From Axinella damicornis (Eukaryota; Porifera; Demospongiae; Axinellida; Axinellidae), in NCBI GenBank assembly GCA_963931865.1, contig OZ007506.1, positions 19,255,853 to 19,319,852 of the forward strand: a stretch of 64,000 nucleotides of DNA, in the 5' to 3' direction. A program made the translations under genes and the position numbers. The number at the start of each line of letters is the position of its first letter. Position 1 is the stretch's first letter. Shown one piece after another: positions 37,302 to 49,900 of the stretch. Under the pieces are notes generated by a model. It saw only the letters and a list, made by a program, of their open reading frames with translations. It made no database searches and was not told the origin of the DNA.

Positions 37302-40300
37302 ATGGCGGGGACAGGTGAAGACGTGAACCAATCAGGGAGCCAAGGAGCTGGGCCGCTGAGTACAGTGCACCTGTATTACGCTGACACGGAGCTGTTTTCC
37401 CACACAGCAAGGGTTATCGCAATACGCGAGGCTGAGGTGAACGGAGAGAAACTGGTTGCAATTGTCACCGATGAGACTGTCATGCACCCACAAGGAGGTA
37501 AGGAAGTCGTTGCTAACATGGGTTCCAGTAGCCTCGAACCCAGTTCTATGTACCTGGGTTCGAGTTTACAGGGTGTGCGGTGGCAGACGAGCATCCCCTG
37601 TGACACCCAAATGGAAATGATTATCTTGTCATAATATGCATGCACTTGCAGGTGGTCAGCCAACAGACACTGGAGTGATCACCAGTATAGATGGAAAGAT
37701 CACATTTCAGGTATAGCCTCGTTCCCAGGCCTAACCTGTATACTGTTCTTTGGTTAGCGTAGTCTCGGTCCCAGACCCAAACCAACCCCAGCGCGGATCG
37801 CATCTAGTATCACACGCGGGGAGTGATACTGGAAGCAGCAATCCATGCTGGGGTTGGTTTGGGTCTGGGGCCGAAACTATGGTTAGCGTTGACAATAATA
37901 CACGGATGCGGAAGAGCAGCGAAAAACGTGCATCCGTGTATCAGTATCGTCAATGCAGAGGATGAGTAGGTGTAGATGCCTGTAGCATAGCCGGTGAAGC
38001 CTTTGAATTCAGGACACTAGGACCATTTATCACTCACAACTTACCACTTACACAAAGAGGATAAGTACAGTTGATATTCATGCTTAAATAGGTGGCACAT
38101 CTTGACCTCATGAATGTTAGTGACACTGACCTGCATGGGTCACCTGGCAGTGCTTTTTTAATTTGTATGGCTGCTGTAGTGATATACTCCACTGACCTCC
38201 AGTGAACGGTTCACCAGAGGCGTAGCCAATATACCACAGCAGAGGATAGTGCGGTCATCCTCCACTGACCTCCAGTGAACGGTTCACCAGAGGCGTAGCC
38301 AATATACCACAGCAGAGGATAGTGCGGTCATCCTCCACTGACCTCCAGTGAACGGTTCACCAGAGGCGCAGCCAATATACCACAGCAGAGGATAGTGCGG
38401 TCATCCTCCGTGTATAGGTGTTGGTATATCCTTATACCGCATCTATTATTGGTCAGCTGCTTTTTACTTCCTTGGCAACAACTAAGGAATCTTCATGCAA
38501 GTCCAGTAATTAAGCCATCAATATAGCTTATGACCTGCCAAGAATGGAACACGATTAACAGAGACAACCAGGACAATAGTTTTTGGGCCCAATGTTATCT
38601 ATGTAGATTGATGTAACACTTGGAAGCATTGATAATGTGGATACTTGTAGCATGATGAAGCATAGATAATTTAGCCATGGCAATGGCTGTCAAATATTTG
38701 TAGCATAGAGGTATATATTGAAGCTGACTTGCTATTACTTCTTCAGGTCTCTCACGTTCAGAAGCCAAAGGATCACTTATATATTGAACAGATTGGGAAA
38801 TATACAACCAGTGACAAACAGTGAGTTTGCCAGTAGTAGCCTCTCGAGCCAGCCGCATTCTTTGTCCTCGTATAATGAGGGGTGGGACAGAAAAATGTGG
38901 TTGTCTCACAGGACTAGCTGACTGCAAGATTAGCCACTTTTGAAGATGAGAGGTAGCAATATAGGGTGCAGTTGTGTCAAAACTATAATATATTATACTG
39001 ATTGAGTCGGTTTATGTAGCATGTAGGGCAACAGTCTGTCAAGCAGCATCAGTTCTAGATCAAAGGTGATGATACACTCTTGCAGAAACAAACATTGCTA
39101 TTGAAGCAGCAAATTGCAATTGCAGCAACAATCTTGACGGAGCAGTCAATCTCCACTGAGGCGATGAATTGCAACAAACTTGCTGTGACATTATTTGGTA
39201 TGAGACAACAATTTGCATTTGGAAACATCATCATGCGCTCTTGCCTAACCATATAACCAATCGACTATTAATAATTTCCACAAGAAACATTCAGTATGGT
39301 AAACTTACTGAAGCTATACAACTCTTGTGCCATACATCCACATAGTGTCGACATCCTTTAGCTTGCCAATAATTACAAGTCAGCAATCTTAAAACACATT
39401 CTACAGCACTAAACATATGATACAAATGTCTCCCTCCCCTATGCCAGGTTCTCGGTTGGTGATGAGGTTAGGATTGAGGTTGATGCTGCACGGAGGATGT
39501 TCCATGCCAGGCTGCACAGCGCTGGCCACCTCCTGGACTCCGCCCTCCTCAACATGGGAATGACAGACCTCATCCCTGCCAAGGTAGGCATGCAAAAACT
39601 TGGAACTTGCTGTTGGCTGGACATGCTAGAACAGTCATGAAATGTGCACGCTCAGTGTCGCCCCATGGCGTTCTGGAGGTGAATCTAGTGCTTTGAAACT
39701 GAATTTAGGATCTAGTGAACTGCATGACAGATCAGTCCGCTGAAAGTTTGGGGGGAGGGTTTGGAAGAACACCTAATGAGATGCACAGCACAAATCTCAA
39801 TCCATGGGCAAGGCCCTCCTATTGCTCCTCATCCTCCATACATATATGCACTTGTCTGGCTATATTGGCTCCCTACTTGTTGCGGTAAAACCATCATGCT
39901 GACCGTCTTTACAGAAAGTTTATTACGTATGTCATTCAGCACTCTTCAGTTGAGCAGTTTCAAGTTTTGAAGTTTGTGTCAAGTTTGTTTGAATGGCCCT
40001 GATTGGGCACGGGACTTTCACAACTCATTCCTCCATCCATGCAAATGGAGTCCTTCAAAGTCGGCACTTCCATTTGAACCGAAATGGCATCAGATTCTGT
40101 ACATTATTATTGAGGGATGGTTATAGTAATTCAAATGTAGTCTTAATTTTGTAACCCCTTACCCATGCAGCCTCTTGGGGGGAGGAAAAAAAATCTGTCC
40201 ACACATGCACTAATTAATCCACAATTCAATGCATGTTACCCAGCAATCATTAATGCAAGCTGCACATGCACAACTGCAGTGCTGAGTATGCACAGACCAA

Positions 40301-43300
40301 CAATAGACCATGGCATCTGACCTAGAGCAATTAAAAACACTGAAAAGCAACAATGCATCCTCCTGTCTCTGCATAGTATCACACATATATAAGCATTCTA
40401 TATATAGACATTGTACAAAACCAATCGTATAGTTCATGAATAATTGCATGGTCAGTCGGGACAATTTGAGGTACGAACATCACAGAAACTGGTAAGGTTG
40501 AGCCCAACTGCCTTTTCGTAAGAAACTGCAATGTCTGCATAAGCTCCTTCACTAAGGGTACGATTACGAGCCAGTACTATCGAGCCTTCATAGTACCACT
40601 GCAACGTATTTCCACAGTAGTATAGCAAAGTGTATGATTTGTCAACTGCCTGGTCGATTATCCACCACGTCTTAAAGTGCTCCAGGCCCTTATCGTGATA
40701 CACAAAAGGTATGCCTTTCCCTGGAGCTTGGTACGGCATTTCAAAATGCATGTGCACTGGTTTCAAAGTTCCATTGACAAGGTAAGTAAGATAATTTGGA
40801 TTGTAGCTCCAAAAGGTTGCATTTGTGGGTTCAAAGTTTGGATGTGCACAAGGGTAGCAATCAAAGACGGGATGGTATCCTCGCACCACCCACCAACTAT
40901 CTTTTATGTCCTTGAGAGAGAGCTGTTTCAGTGGTCGAACTTTTGTTCCACGACAGGGGTTGGGGACGGACGGAAATGTCACGCATTTGTTTTCAGTGAC
41001 GCAGCTCATGAAGTTATCGATCGTCTTGTCGGAGTAGGAGAATGAGCACTTGCTGGTGCAGTTCTGGACGTGAAACTTCCCGGGTGTCGTGTCATTATCA
41101 TTCAGGCACTTTTGTGCACATTGCAGGTAAGTGCGGCAGGTGCTGTCCGCCGCGCACGCTACAGAGGATGTCAAGCAGTGCTCAAGCATACAGGCAATGT
41201 TGGTTCCAAGAGCAGGATCATTCGAGTCGGACGCAAGGAGCTCCTTGACTTGACTTGACACAGAGAGGGATACATGCGCTGTGTACGCTGTCCGTATTGA
41301 GAAGAACAGCAAGGCGTAGACCGTAAAGCTAGAGGCCTTCATATTCTCTATGCATGCAGTATGCAAACATGCACGTGCTGCTGACTGCATAACACCATCC
41401 AGTATCCTTGATAACACTGCATAACCGTAGATAATATTAATATGGCAAACACTATAGTTCTCGTTCCCAGACGATTTTTCGCTTGGCGGAATGTGAAGTC
41501 TCACCACAATATAATTGCCAATTGCGATATCCGCGCTGCAATCTCGTCGCTAGGCCGGTTGCGCACGCGGTACCGCGCGCGCGCATGTAACCGCGGCAGA
41601 GACTGCTCCTCCCACCGTCGCCCAATCCGAGAAGTGGGCAATAATATTGCCCTAGCTACTTCAGAGCGCTGCTATTCATGGGACATGCAGAAATATTTTA
41701 ATCAGCATTGCATGAGCCAGTTATGGCCATCACATGTATAGCTACACAGTGAGATATATGCATGCTGTAGGTGAGTATATAAATATGAGTTGAGTTGGTG
41801 GAAAGTGATGACTGTTAGAGGGCTCAGGGGGTTTAAGGGGAGAATAAGAGACTGGGATTGTACGGGGTTTGGACTTAGAACACTAGCTCCTTCCTCCTCA
41901 TCTCAGTACCTCCGCCAAATATCAAATCGTCAATCTTCTCTGTTACCATCCTGTCAAAGCCTACAACCCTTCTACCCAACATCAGAGCCATTTTCCCATC
42001 ATTGCCTGCTCCAACAAACTCCTCCAACCAGGCATCTGAACCATCAATGTCTCCTATCCTGCTTAGTAACTCCTGCCTCTCCCATTGGAACTCCTCACAC
42101 AACACTAGGAAGCTTAAGTGTAGAACATCCTCCACCTCCTCACTATCACACAGCACACATTTGTCCTCACAGAGCCTGCACCTCTTTTTTTATCTGCAAA
42201 CAGGCCTGCTGAACTTCGGCCTGTCCTCATCCGGAACCGACATCTGATTGCCTCCTGTCCCTGTGATGACCCCAAGTATGTCTCCACCCAAAACTCTTCC
42301 TTCATCATCCGGTACCACCCCAAGCTACTCCTACTCTCAACCTCCTAGCTCCCACCAGTCCTCGTCATTGCCTTCCTCCACCATAGTCTTCCACTGTGCA
42401 CTGTCACACAAATTCCCTACCAAGTATCATGCGTATAGTCGCCAAGCACAATGCCATACAATGACATCCAATGTAACAGGAGCATGCACGTAAAGAGCGG
42501 AAGGCCGGGAAGGAGCATGACAGTAACAATAAACGCAATGCATCCTCCTGTCTCTGTATTAAAATACAAAAACCAATGTTCCAGAATACTTGCATCGTCA
42601 GTCGGGACAATTTGAAGTACGAATGTCACAGAAACTGGTAAGGTTGAGCCCAACTGCCTTTTGGTAAGAAACTGCAATGTCTGCATAAGCTCCTTCACTA
42701 AGGGTACGATTACGAGCCAGTACTATCGAGCCTTCATAGTACCACTGCAACGTATTTCCACAGTAGTATAGCAAAGTGTATGATTTGTCAACTGCCTGGT
42801 CGATTATCCACCAGGTCTTAAAGTGCTCCAGGCCCTTATCGTGATACACAAAAGGTATGCCTTCCCCTGCAGCTTGGTACGGCATTTCAAAATGCATGTG
42901 CACTGGTTTCAAAGTTCCATTGACAAGGTAAGTAAGATAGTTTGGATTGTAGCTCCAAAAGGTTGCGTTTGTGGGTTCAAAGTTTGGATGTGCACAAGGG
43001 TAGCAATCAAAGACGGGATGGTATCCTCGCACCACCCACCAACTATCTTTTATGTCCTTGAGAGAGAGCTGTTTCAGTGGTCGAACTTTTGCTCCACGAC
43101 AGGGGTTGGGGACGGACGGAAATGTCACGCATTTGCCAGTGACGCAGCTCATGAAGTTATCGATCGTCTTGTCAGAGTAGGAGAAAGAGCACTTGCTGGT
43201 GCAGTTCTGGACGTGAAACTTCCCGGGCGTCGTGTCATTATCCCATCCATCCAGGCACTTTTGTGCACATTGAAGGTAAGTGCGGCAGGTGCTGTCCGTC

Positions 43301-45168
43301 AGGCACGCAACAGAGGATGTCAAGCAGTGCGTAAGCATACAGGCAATGTTGGATCCAGCAGCAGAGGGATCAGACCAGAATACATGAGCCGTGAACGCTG
43401 TCAGTATTGAGAAAAACAACAGGGCGTAGATAGCAAATTTACAGCTGCAGACCTCCATATTCTCTGAAGCAGTACTGCACGTGCTAATTACATAAGTAGC
43501 GTATAATTGATTTTGTTCATTAATTTACCACATCTCCAAGTACTAGAATGCAATTTATTATGATGAAGTCCACTGATCAAAACATTTTGTGTGGTCTAGT
43601 TCTATTGCTGGTGAAAACAACAGCATTACAACTCAATGAAGCTACAGTTTGAAACTATAGTTCCTTCTTTCCCCTGTATTACATTCTTGAAACAACATGG
43701 ATATTGGTCCGGCAGGAAGTATACTTTAGGTATGTATAGGTACCGGAAGTGCACACGCATCTAGAACTCCTAATATACCCTAACCCATTGCCCTACTTCC
43801 TGCCGGACCAATATCCACTTCCAATTTCTGTTGTTCATGCACTAGTAATTCTGTATTCAAGAGAGCTATTGAATCTTACATTTAGTGCAGGTTCATGTAT
43901 GACAGAAACTCTTGTAGATGCTAATAAGCGAAGGACCTGCTTCCATTGCAATGGCTATAGCCTCGTTCCCAGGCCTACTACCCCTATTTTAGTTTGGAGT
44001 CTGGACTTATCCTCAAACCTACATGTAGATGTTTTGAACCAGACTGTCTGCACCTTTACATCCACCTTACATCCACCTATGAATGCTCCCAGAGAATTTC
44101 TGTTCCTGTGTAAACTGAAATGGGGTAGGCCTGGGAGTAAGACTAACTACATTGTATAAACTTTAAGACATTGTGAATAGTTCTCTTTGAACTAGCTACC
44201 AATCCTTGTAGTGGTTTTTGTTACAAGAATTTATTGGTTGCGAATTGCGAGTTCATTTTTAGTGCGCAAAAATTCAGAATTCCAATGCACATGCACAATA
44301 ATTATCAAATATGCAATTTGCCTCAAAACAATGTGTTCACTACTTGTGTCAGCTATCAAACCAGTCCTACGATACCGTATAAACTTCAAGGCAACAATAC
44401 TAGTACCTTTGTTCTCTCCTATACTCACAGGGTTATCACTTTCCTGATGGGCCCTATGTTGGTAAGTACACAAGGGTGTTAGCAAAATGTCATCTTACTA
44501 CTACATGTAAGGGGTGGATTAATATTATGATGGTCTGTTGTCTCATTTGCATTCCAAGCTGCCCTATGATCTGCAGGGGATCTCAGTCCCAGGTTATACC
44601 TCACTCCAGGCTTACCTGTAGTAGCAGTTTGTGTATATTTAGCAGTATCCACACAAGTGTGGAATTTTTTTTCGCACCTCTGTACTAAACTCTAGCTACT
44701 ATCCTCCACTGCCACTGATACATAGTAGGAAGAACTATTCCTTCTCATGCATAGCTCTTAATTCCAGCTTAATATAGCTCCAGGCTCCCATGCAGCATGA
44801 TTTGCATGACTGATTGCTTAGATGGCCCCAGTTGACCCATTACAGATCAGGACTCAGAGTCAGAGCCGCAGGCAGTGCACATTGCTAGGCAACCACCAGG
44901 AAGAAACATCTGTAGCAGTGGCAGTGCATGAACAGCAGAGGAAACACAGACAGTATTATGTCAATCAGAAACTGCCAAACTTAAATATATGTTCTCTGTT
45001 CTCTGCTTCCTACAAGTTTTTTTTTCAATGCTGAGCAAAATCTATCACAGCTTAGAACAAACTCAAAACTGAGGCGGAAAAAATGCTGCTGCTGCCAGTG
45101 CACATTTATGTGCAGACAACTTTTATTTTAATTAGCATGTCCCACACTGGAATACGTCCCCCCCCCCC

Positions 45169-45199
<31 letters not shown>

Positions 45200-46965
45200 A
45201 CAAGAATTTGTACCCCGTTTGGGAAAAAAAACATGCAAAGTTTGAGCCCATGCACATACGAAATATCTAGTGAAATTGCTCATGCAGCTATTAAGTTGTA
45301 ATTATTGCTGAGGTATTCTCTCACGTAATATTTAGCTTTCTAGCCTCAGTGCAATAGCTAACCCTAGTTCACGTACTTATTAGAGTACATCGGTGCCATT
45401 CCACCGGAGAAAAGGGAGGAGGTAATACAGGAACTCAACAGAGAAGCTACCAGACTCATACAGGTTTGTGTAGCCTCGTCCCCAGGCCCAAGAGAAGGAG
45501 GAGAACAGGGTATGGTTTCCACTGTTTGCTCATGAGCCAAAACATGTATTCGTTTCTTGACGTCATGAGTGCACAAACGTAAATCGAACATCCGCGGTAC
45601 ATAGCTACTGGTGGAATTCCACTGCTATTAAGCGCATGCGCCCCAAACAGTGGAAACCAGGCCCTTTTCTCCTCCCTGTCAAGGGGCCTGGGAATGAGGC
45701 TAAGTTGTGTGCTACATGGGATTGTTGTTTGCAAGCCACTTCTGTTGTATGTTGCTATGGAAACAGCAAAATTATACAAGTCATGCATATAGGTACATGC
45801 ATGCATACTTGTAGCCGAGTCTCATTTCCAGTCTCTGTGCAAGAGGGTCTGGAATGAGACTGCAGGTATTTCTTATGCATAACAGGTGCAACAATTTCAC
45901 TGCAAGCGGGTTACAGTGTCATAGAGTGGTGGGAAGATAACTAACTTACAACTTCCTCCTGAGGGTTTTCTAGTGGTCGTAACCACTGGCAAGAAGAGTA
46001 AGGAGTTCATATTTTTTTGAGTGTGCACAAAATAATGTCTTCAGCATTCTCAACTTATCATTAGTAGCTGGTACAGTATCACTCACCACTACAACCCTGA
46101 ACAGCGAAACAAAGCGCCTTGACTTTAGTCAGGTACACATAGAGCAGTTTTCTTAAACCTTTTAACCCTTTAACCACCGAATTCTTCCCACCAAGACAAC
46201 ACATTTTCATGCATTCAGCGCACACCACTTTCGTAGGTACTCCTCTCCCACAGCATTCGCTCCTCAGCGGCCAAACTTGGTGGGGCCCGCACACATGGAG
46301 AGACCTCTCTGGCAATACCGTTAATGATATTCATGACCCCCCACAAGCCCAGCAATCGGAGGTCAAAGGTGGATGTCAGCCGGATTTTCGCCCAGCATTT
46401 CCCTAAACTTGGGCCAGATCTGACTGATGGCACACCTTACACCACCAATTTGCAGGTTTTCTTGAGGCCCTGGGTGGGGTCTATGAATATCATTAGAATC
46501 AAAAATTCTCGGGTCAATGAATCTCATTAAAATCAAAAAACGCCCACGACAGGCCGAAGGGGGGGGGCTGCTGCCCCCCTTCAAAACCCCCCCGCTTGTA
46601 CGTTTAGTGGGGGAGGCGCGCCGAAATCTGACCAAATTTTTGAGTTCGTGCCTGAAAGTCGTCCCTAGGCCCTCTGAAGCCTTTTTGGTCTCTTTTTGGA
46701 CTGATGAGAAGCCCTACATGTGCATAGGGTCTAAATGACGCATTTATGCGTCAATAGGGCTTAAAGGGTTAAGCCCCATTGACGTCTATAGACGTCATTT
46801 AGACCCTATGCACTTGTAGGGCTTCTCATCAGTCCAAAAAGAGACCAAAAAGGCTTCAGAGGGCCTAGGGACAACTTTGAGGGACGAACCCCAAAATTTG
46901 GTCAGATTTCGGCGCGCATCCCCCACTAAACGTAGAAGCAGGGGGTATCGAAAGGGGGGCAGCAG

Positions 46966-46998
<33 letters not shown>

Positions 46999-49900
46999 TT
47001 CGCATGTCGTGGGCGTTTTTGATTTTAATGAGATTCATTGACCCCACCCAGGTGTGCCATCAGTCAGATCTGGCCCAAGTTTAGGGAAATGCTGGGCAAA
47101 AATCCGGCTGACATCCAACTTTGACCTCCGATTGCTGGGCTTGTGGGAGTCATGAATATCATTAACGGTATTGCCAGAGGGGTCTCTCCATGCATGTGTG
47201 CGGGCCCCACCAAGTTTGGCCGCTGAGGAGCGAATGCTGTGGGAGAGGAGTACCTACGAAAGTGGTGTGCGCTGAATGCATGAAAATGTGTTGTCTTGGT
47301 GGGAAGAATTCGGTGGTTAAAGGGTTAAGTCCTTTACTGGGTCAATGTCACGAGATTTCAGGGGTTTTTTTCACACTGGACCGACAGACGGACAATGCTT
47401 ACCAAAAGTTGACATAGAGCATGACCCATAAGGCATTGGCATAGTATATGTACATACCGTACAAAAACAACAACACCAAAATGGCCACACAACTAGCCTC
47501 GTACCCAGTCCCACGCCCAGCTTTTCGTCGCTGCTTAGTACAGCGACGAAAAGCTGGGCGTGGGACTGGGAACGAGGCTACCACACAACTACTTCTGCTA
47601 CCTATATATACATACCATAGTCCATTGCACTGGATCTTGCATAGTATAAAGATGGTATTACGCAAGAACCTACAAATTCACTCTAGCAATACAGGAAAAA
47701 ATACGCCTACTCCAAGTACAGGAAAATGCTGTTACAGGAAATGGTATACCAATGATGTTACCAGATGCAAACTAATTCAAACCATATAGTTATATCTCTG
47801 CTGCTTGTCTTTGGCAATAGGCATTCTTTCTGGATACAAGGTACTGTCAGACGGCTGAAAGTTAGTGTAACTCAGCACAGTGCATAATTTACTACTCTCA
47901 TGCAGTGTTCTGGGCTCTACTGTAACTTTATCAACCTTTGGGTGGCGACGTCTAGCAGGCTTGCGATATGTGCATTTATCAATCATAGCAGCAAGGGGCA
48001 TGTGGATGGCCAGGAGCAGAGCAAGTGGAATCACAGCAGCACTAAGTGGATCGCATATGGCATTAATTACTCTGTGATTCTGATGAAAGTAGGCTGTTGT
48101 TTGAAGAATTCGCAATGCGAACATCAGGGCTAAGGAGATGACAGAGTCAATAATTCTCACCACAATCTGTTTTTTCGCTTGAGCATTCATGATTGCGTAC
48201 CCCAGCAGACACAGTGATGCAAGAAAAAGTCCAAGTGTCAGGAATGCTATGATACCAAAGGGTATATACCACAGTCATATCTGTTCCCACCTTCCTGCAT
48301 TGTGTACTGAGCAATCAGTTTCAAGTATGCGAATCCAGCACCATGTTCGATAAGGGCCATAAGAACCAGTGGTAAAGGGTATCCAGTTAAAAAGGAGAGG
48401 AAGGATGATTATTGTGGCAACAAGGACAACTTCAGGTCTATTGATCTTCCTGCTGCAGCATGTAGATGTACTCTGTTCGGCCTTTCTATAGTACTCATTG
48501 ATAAATCTCCGGGAGGTAGTTTCGTTCAGTACTTTGATGAACAGGACCAAGCAGATTTCCAGCGTGAGGAATAGCTGAACAGATGCAAAGTACTGATTAA
48601 AAAACCCGTCCACTTCACAGAAACTCCTGTCTTGTGGGTGGTAATAGTGCACGAGATGTAGAGCAATGATGAGTTGGTATGCTACGTTCACTCCAGTGAG
48701 CTCAAGAATGAGGCGCTTTATGACAGTTCCACATAGTCGAGCTCTTAGTTGTGTGAACATGGTGAGCACAGTAAGTACAACAAGTACTGTAAACAGAACG
48801 ATACAACCAATAGCTGCAGTGATACCTTTTGCAAGAGCTATAACTGTGAACTGCTCTTGAGTAAACCCAGAGCAGTTTTCTTCCGGGAATGGTATACGTA
48901 CTTCCTCCATCTTTCAGCTGACCAAACAATTTCTTGTTGTCTCTAGCTGCAACCAACTCATCACAGCTACAGGTTTACTATAGCTACTGAAGTGTGTTCT
49001 CGGTAGTACTGTGGCTTTACGAGTATCTTGACTTCAACCCCTTGGTCACTATGGCGGAGTGTAAGAGAACTTTTATCCTTCCCAAACCTGAAGCGTCTTC
49101 AACGTATACTCCTAATCGTCGCAGGAAGGGTCTGGGCCACGCGAGACTACTCCTACCTTTCAAACTCTCCAACTGTAGCTTCACTTCTCGTTGGCACTTT
49201 ACGTTTACCTTTGGCCATATTCAGTAATGACGTGGGATAGGTATGCGCAGAAAATGTGTCAAAGGCCTAGCCTCGTTCCCAGTCCCACCCCAGCTTTCCG
49301 TCGCTAAAGCTGGGCGTGGGACTGGGAACGAGGCTATCAAAGGCCAATTCCTCTGATCTTAGCCTCGTTCCCAGGCCCCGCCCAGCTTTTCGGCGCGCGG
49401 GCGCCGGCCTGGGAACTGGAACGATCGATCGTATACGGCACGTTGAGTAAACTACACGCAAGCAGTATACTTGAATTCTACAGCGCCGGCGCGAGCTATT
49501 TTAGAGTGGTACGGCCACTGCCGAAGGTAGTGAATAGAGGCGCAAAGCGCCGATCTGTCCGCGCGAAGCGCGGAAAATGGGCGAGCGTGAGCGAGACGAC
49601 TTTTCCTATATATATATCTGTCGTAGTCGTGTCATACTATAATTGGTCCCCCCCAAAAGCGGTCCCCCCGGACTGTCCACGGCAGAATAATTGGTCCCCC
49701 CTGGGACCATCCATGGCGCTGTAAGCAGTCCCCCCTTGCCGCAATTGGTCCCCACTAGTTGTTCGCTAGCCCAAGTCACAAATATTCACTGGAGGGTCAA
49801 CTATGAAGTGAGGAAGCGTAAACAGACGTGAATGGAGAGTCTGCACCGTCCATCAGGAGGCCACGTAGTCCAAGTTATACTATCAGGAGCCCATAACGCT

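Noticed and set aside
40677..43410. Plus-strand frames opposite the VDE-like genes
   Set aside because: Mirror-strand shadows shared by both copies; they lack signal peptide logic and family similarity.
40452..43458. Algal contamination as explanation of the VDE-like genes
   Set aside because: They lie inside one intron of a gene whose flanking exons join in phase on both sides, with host-type foldback repeats between and around them.
49052..49226. Short overlapping frames on both strands (MAECKRTF on plus, MAKGKRKV on minus)
   Set aside because: The minus one ends at a possible donor, but no following exon was found; kept only as a note.
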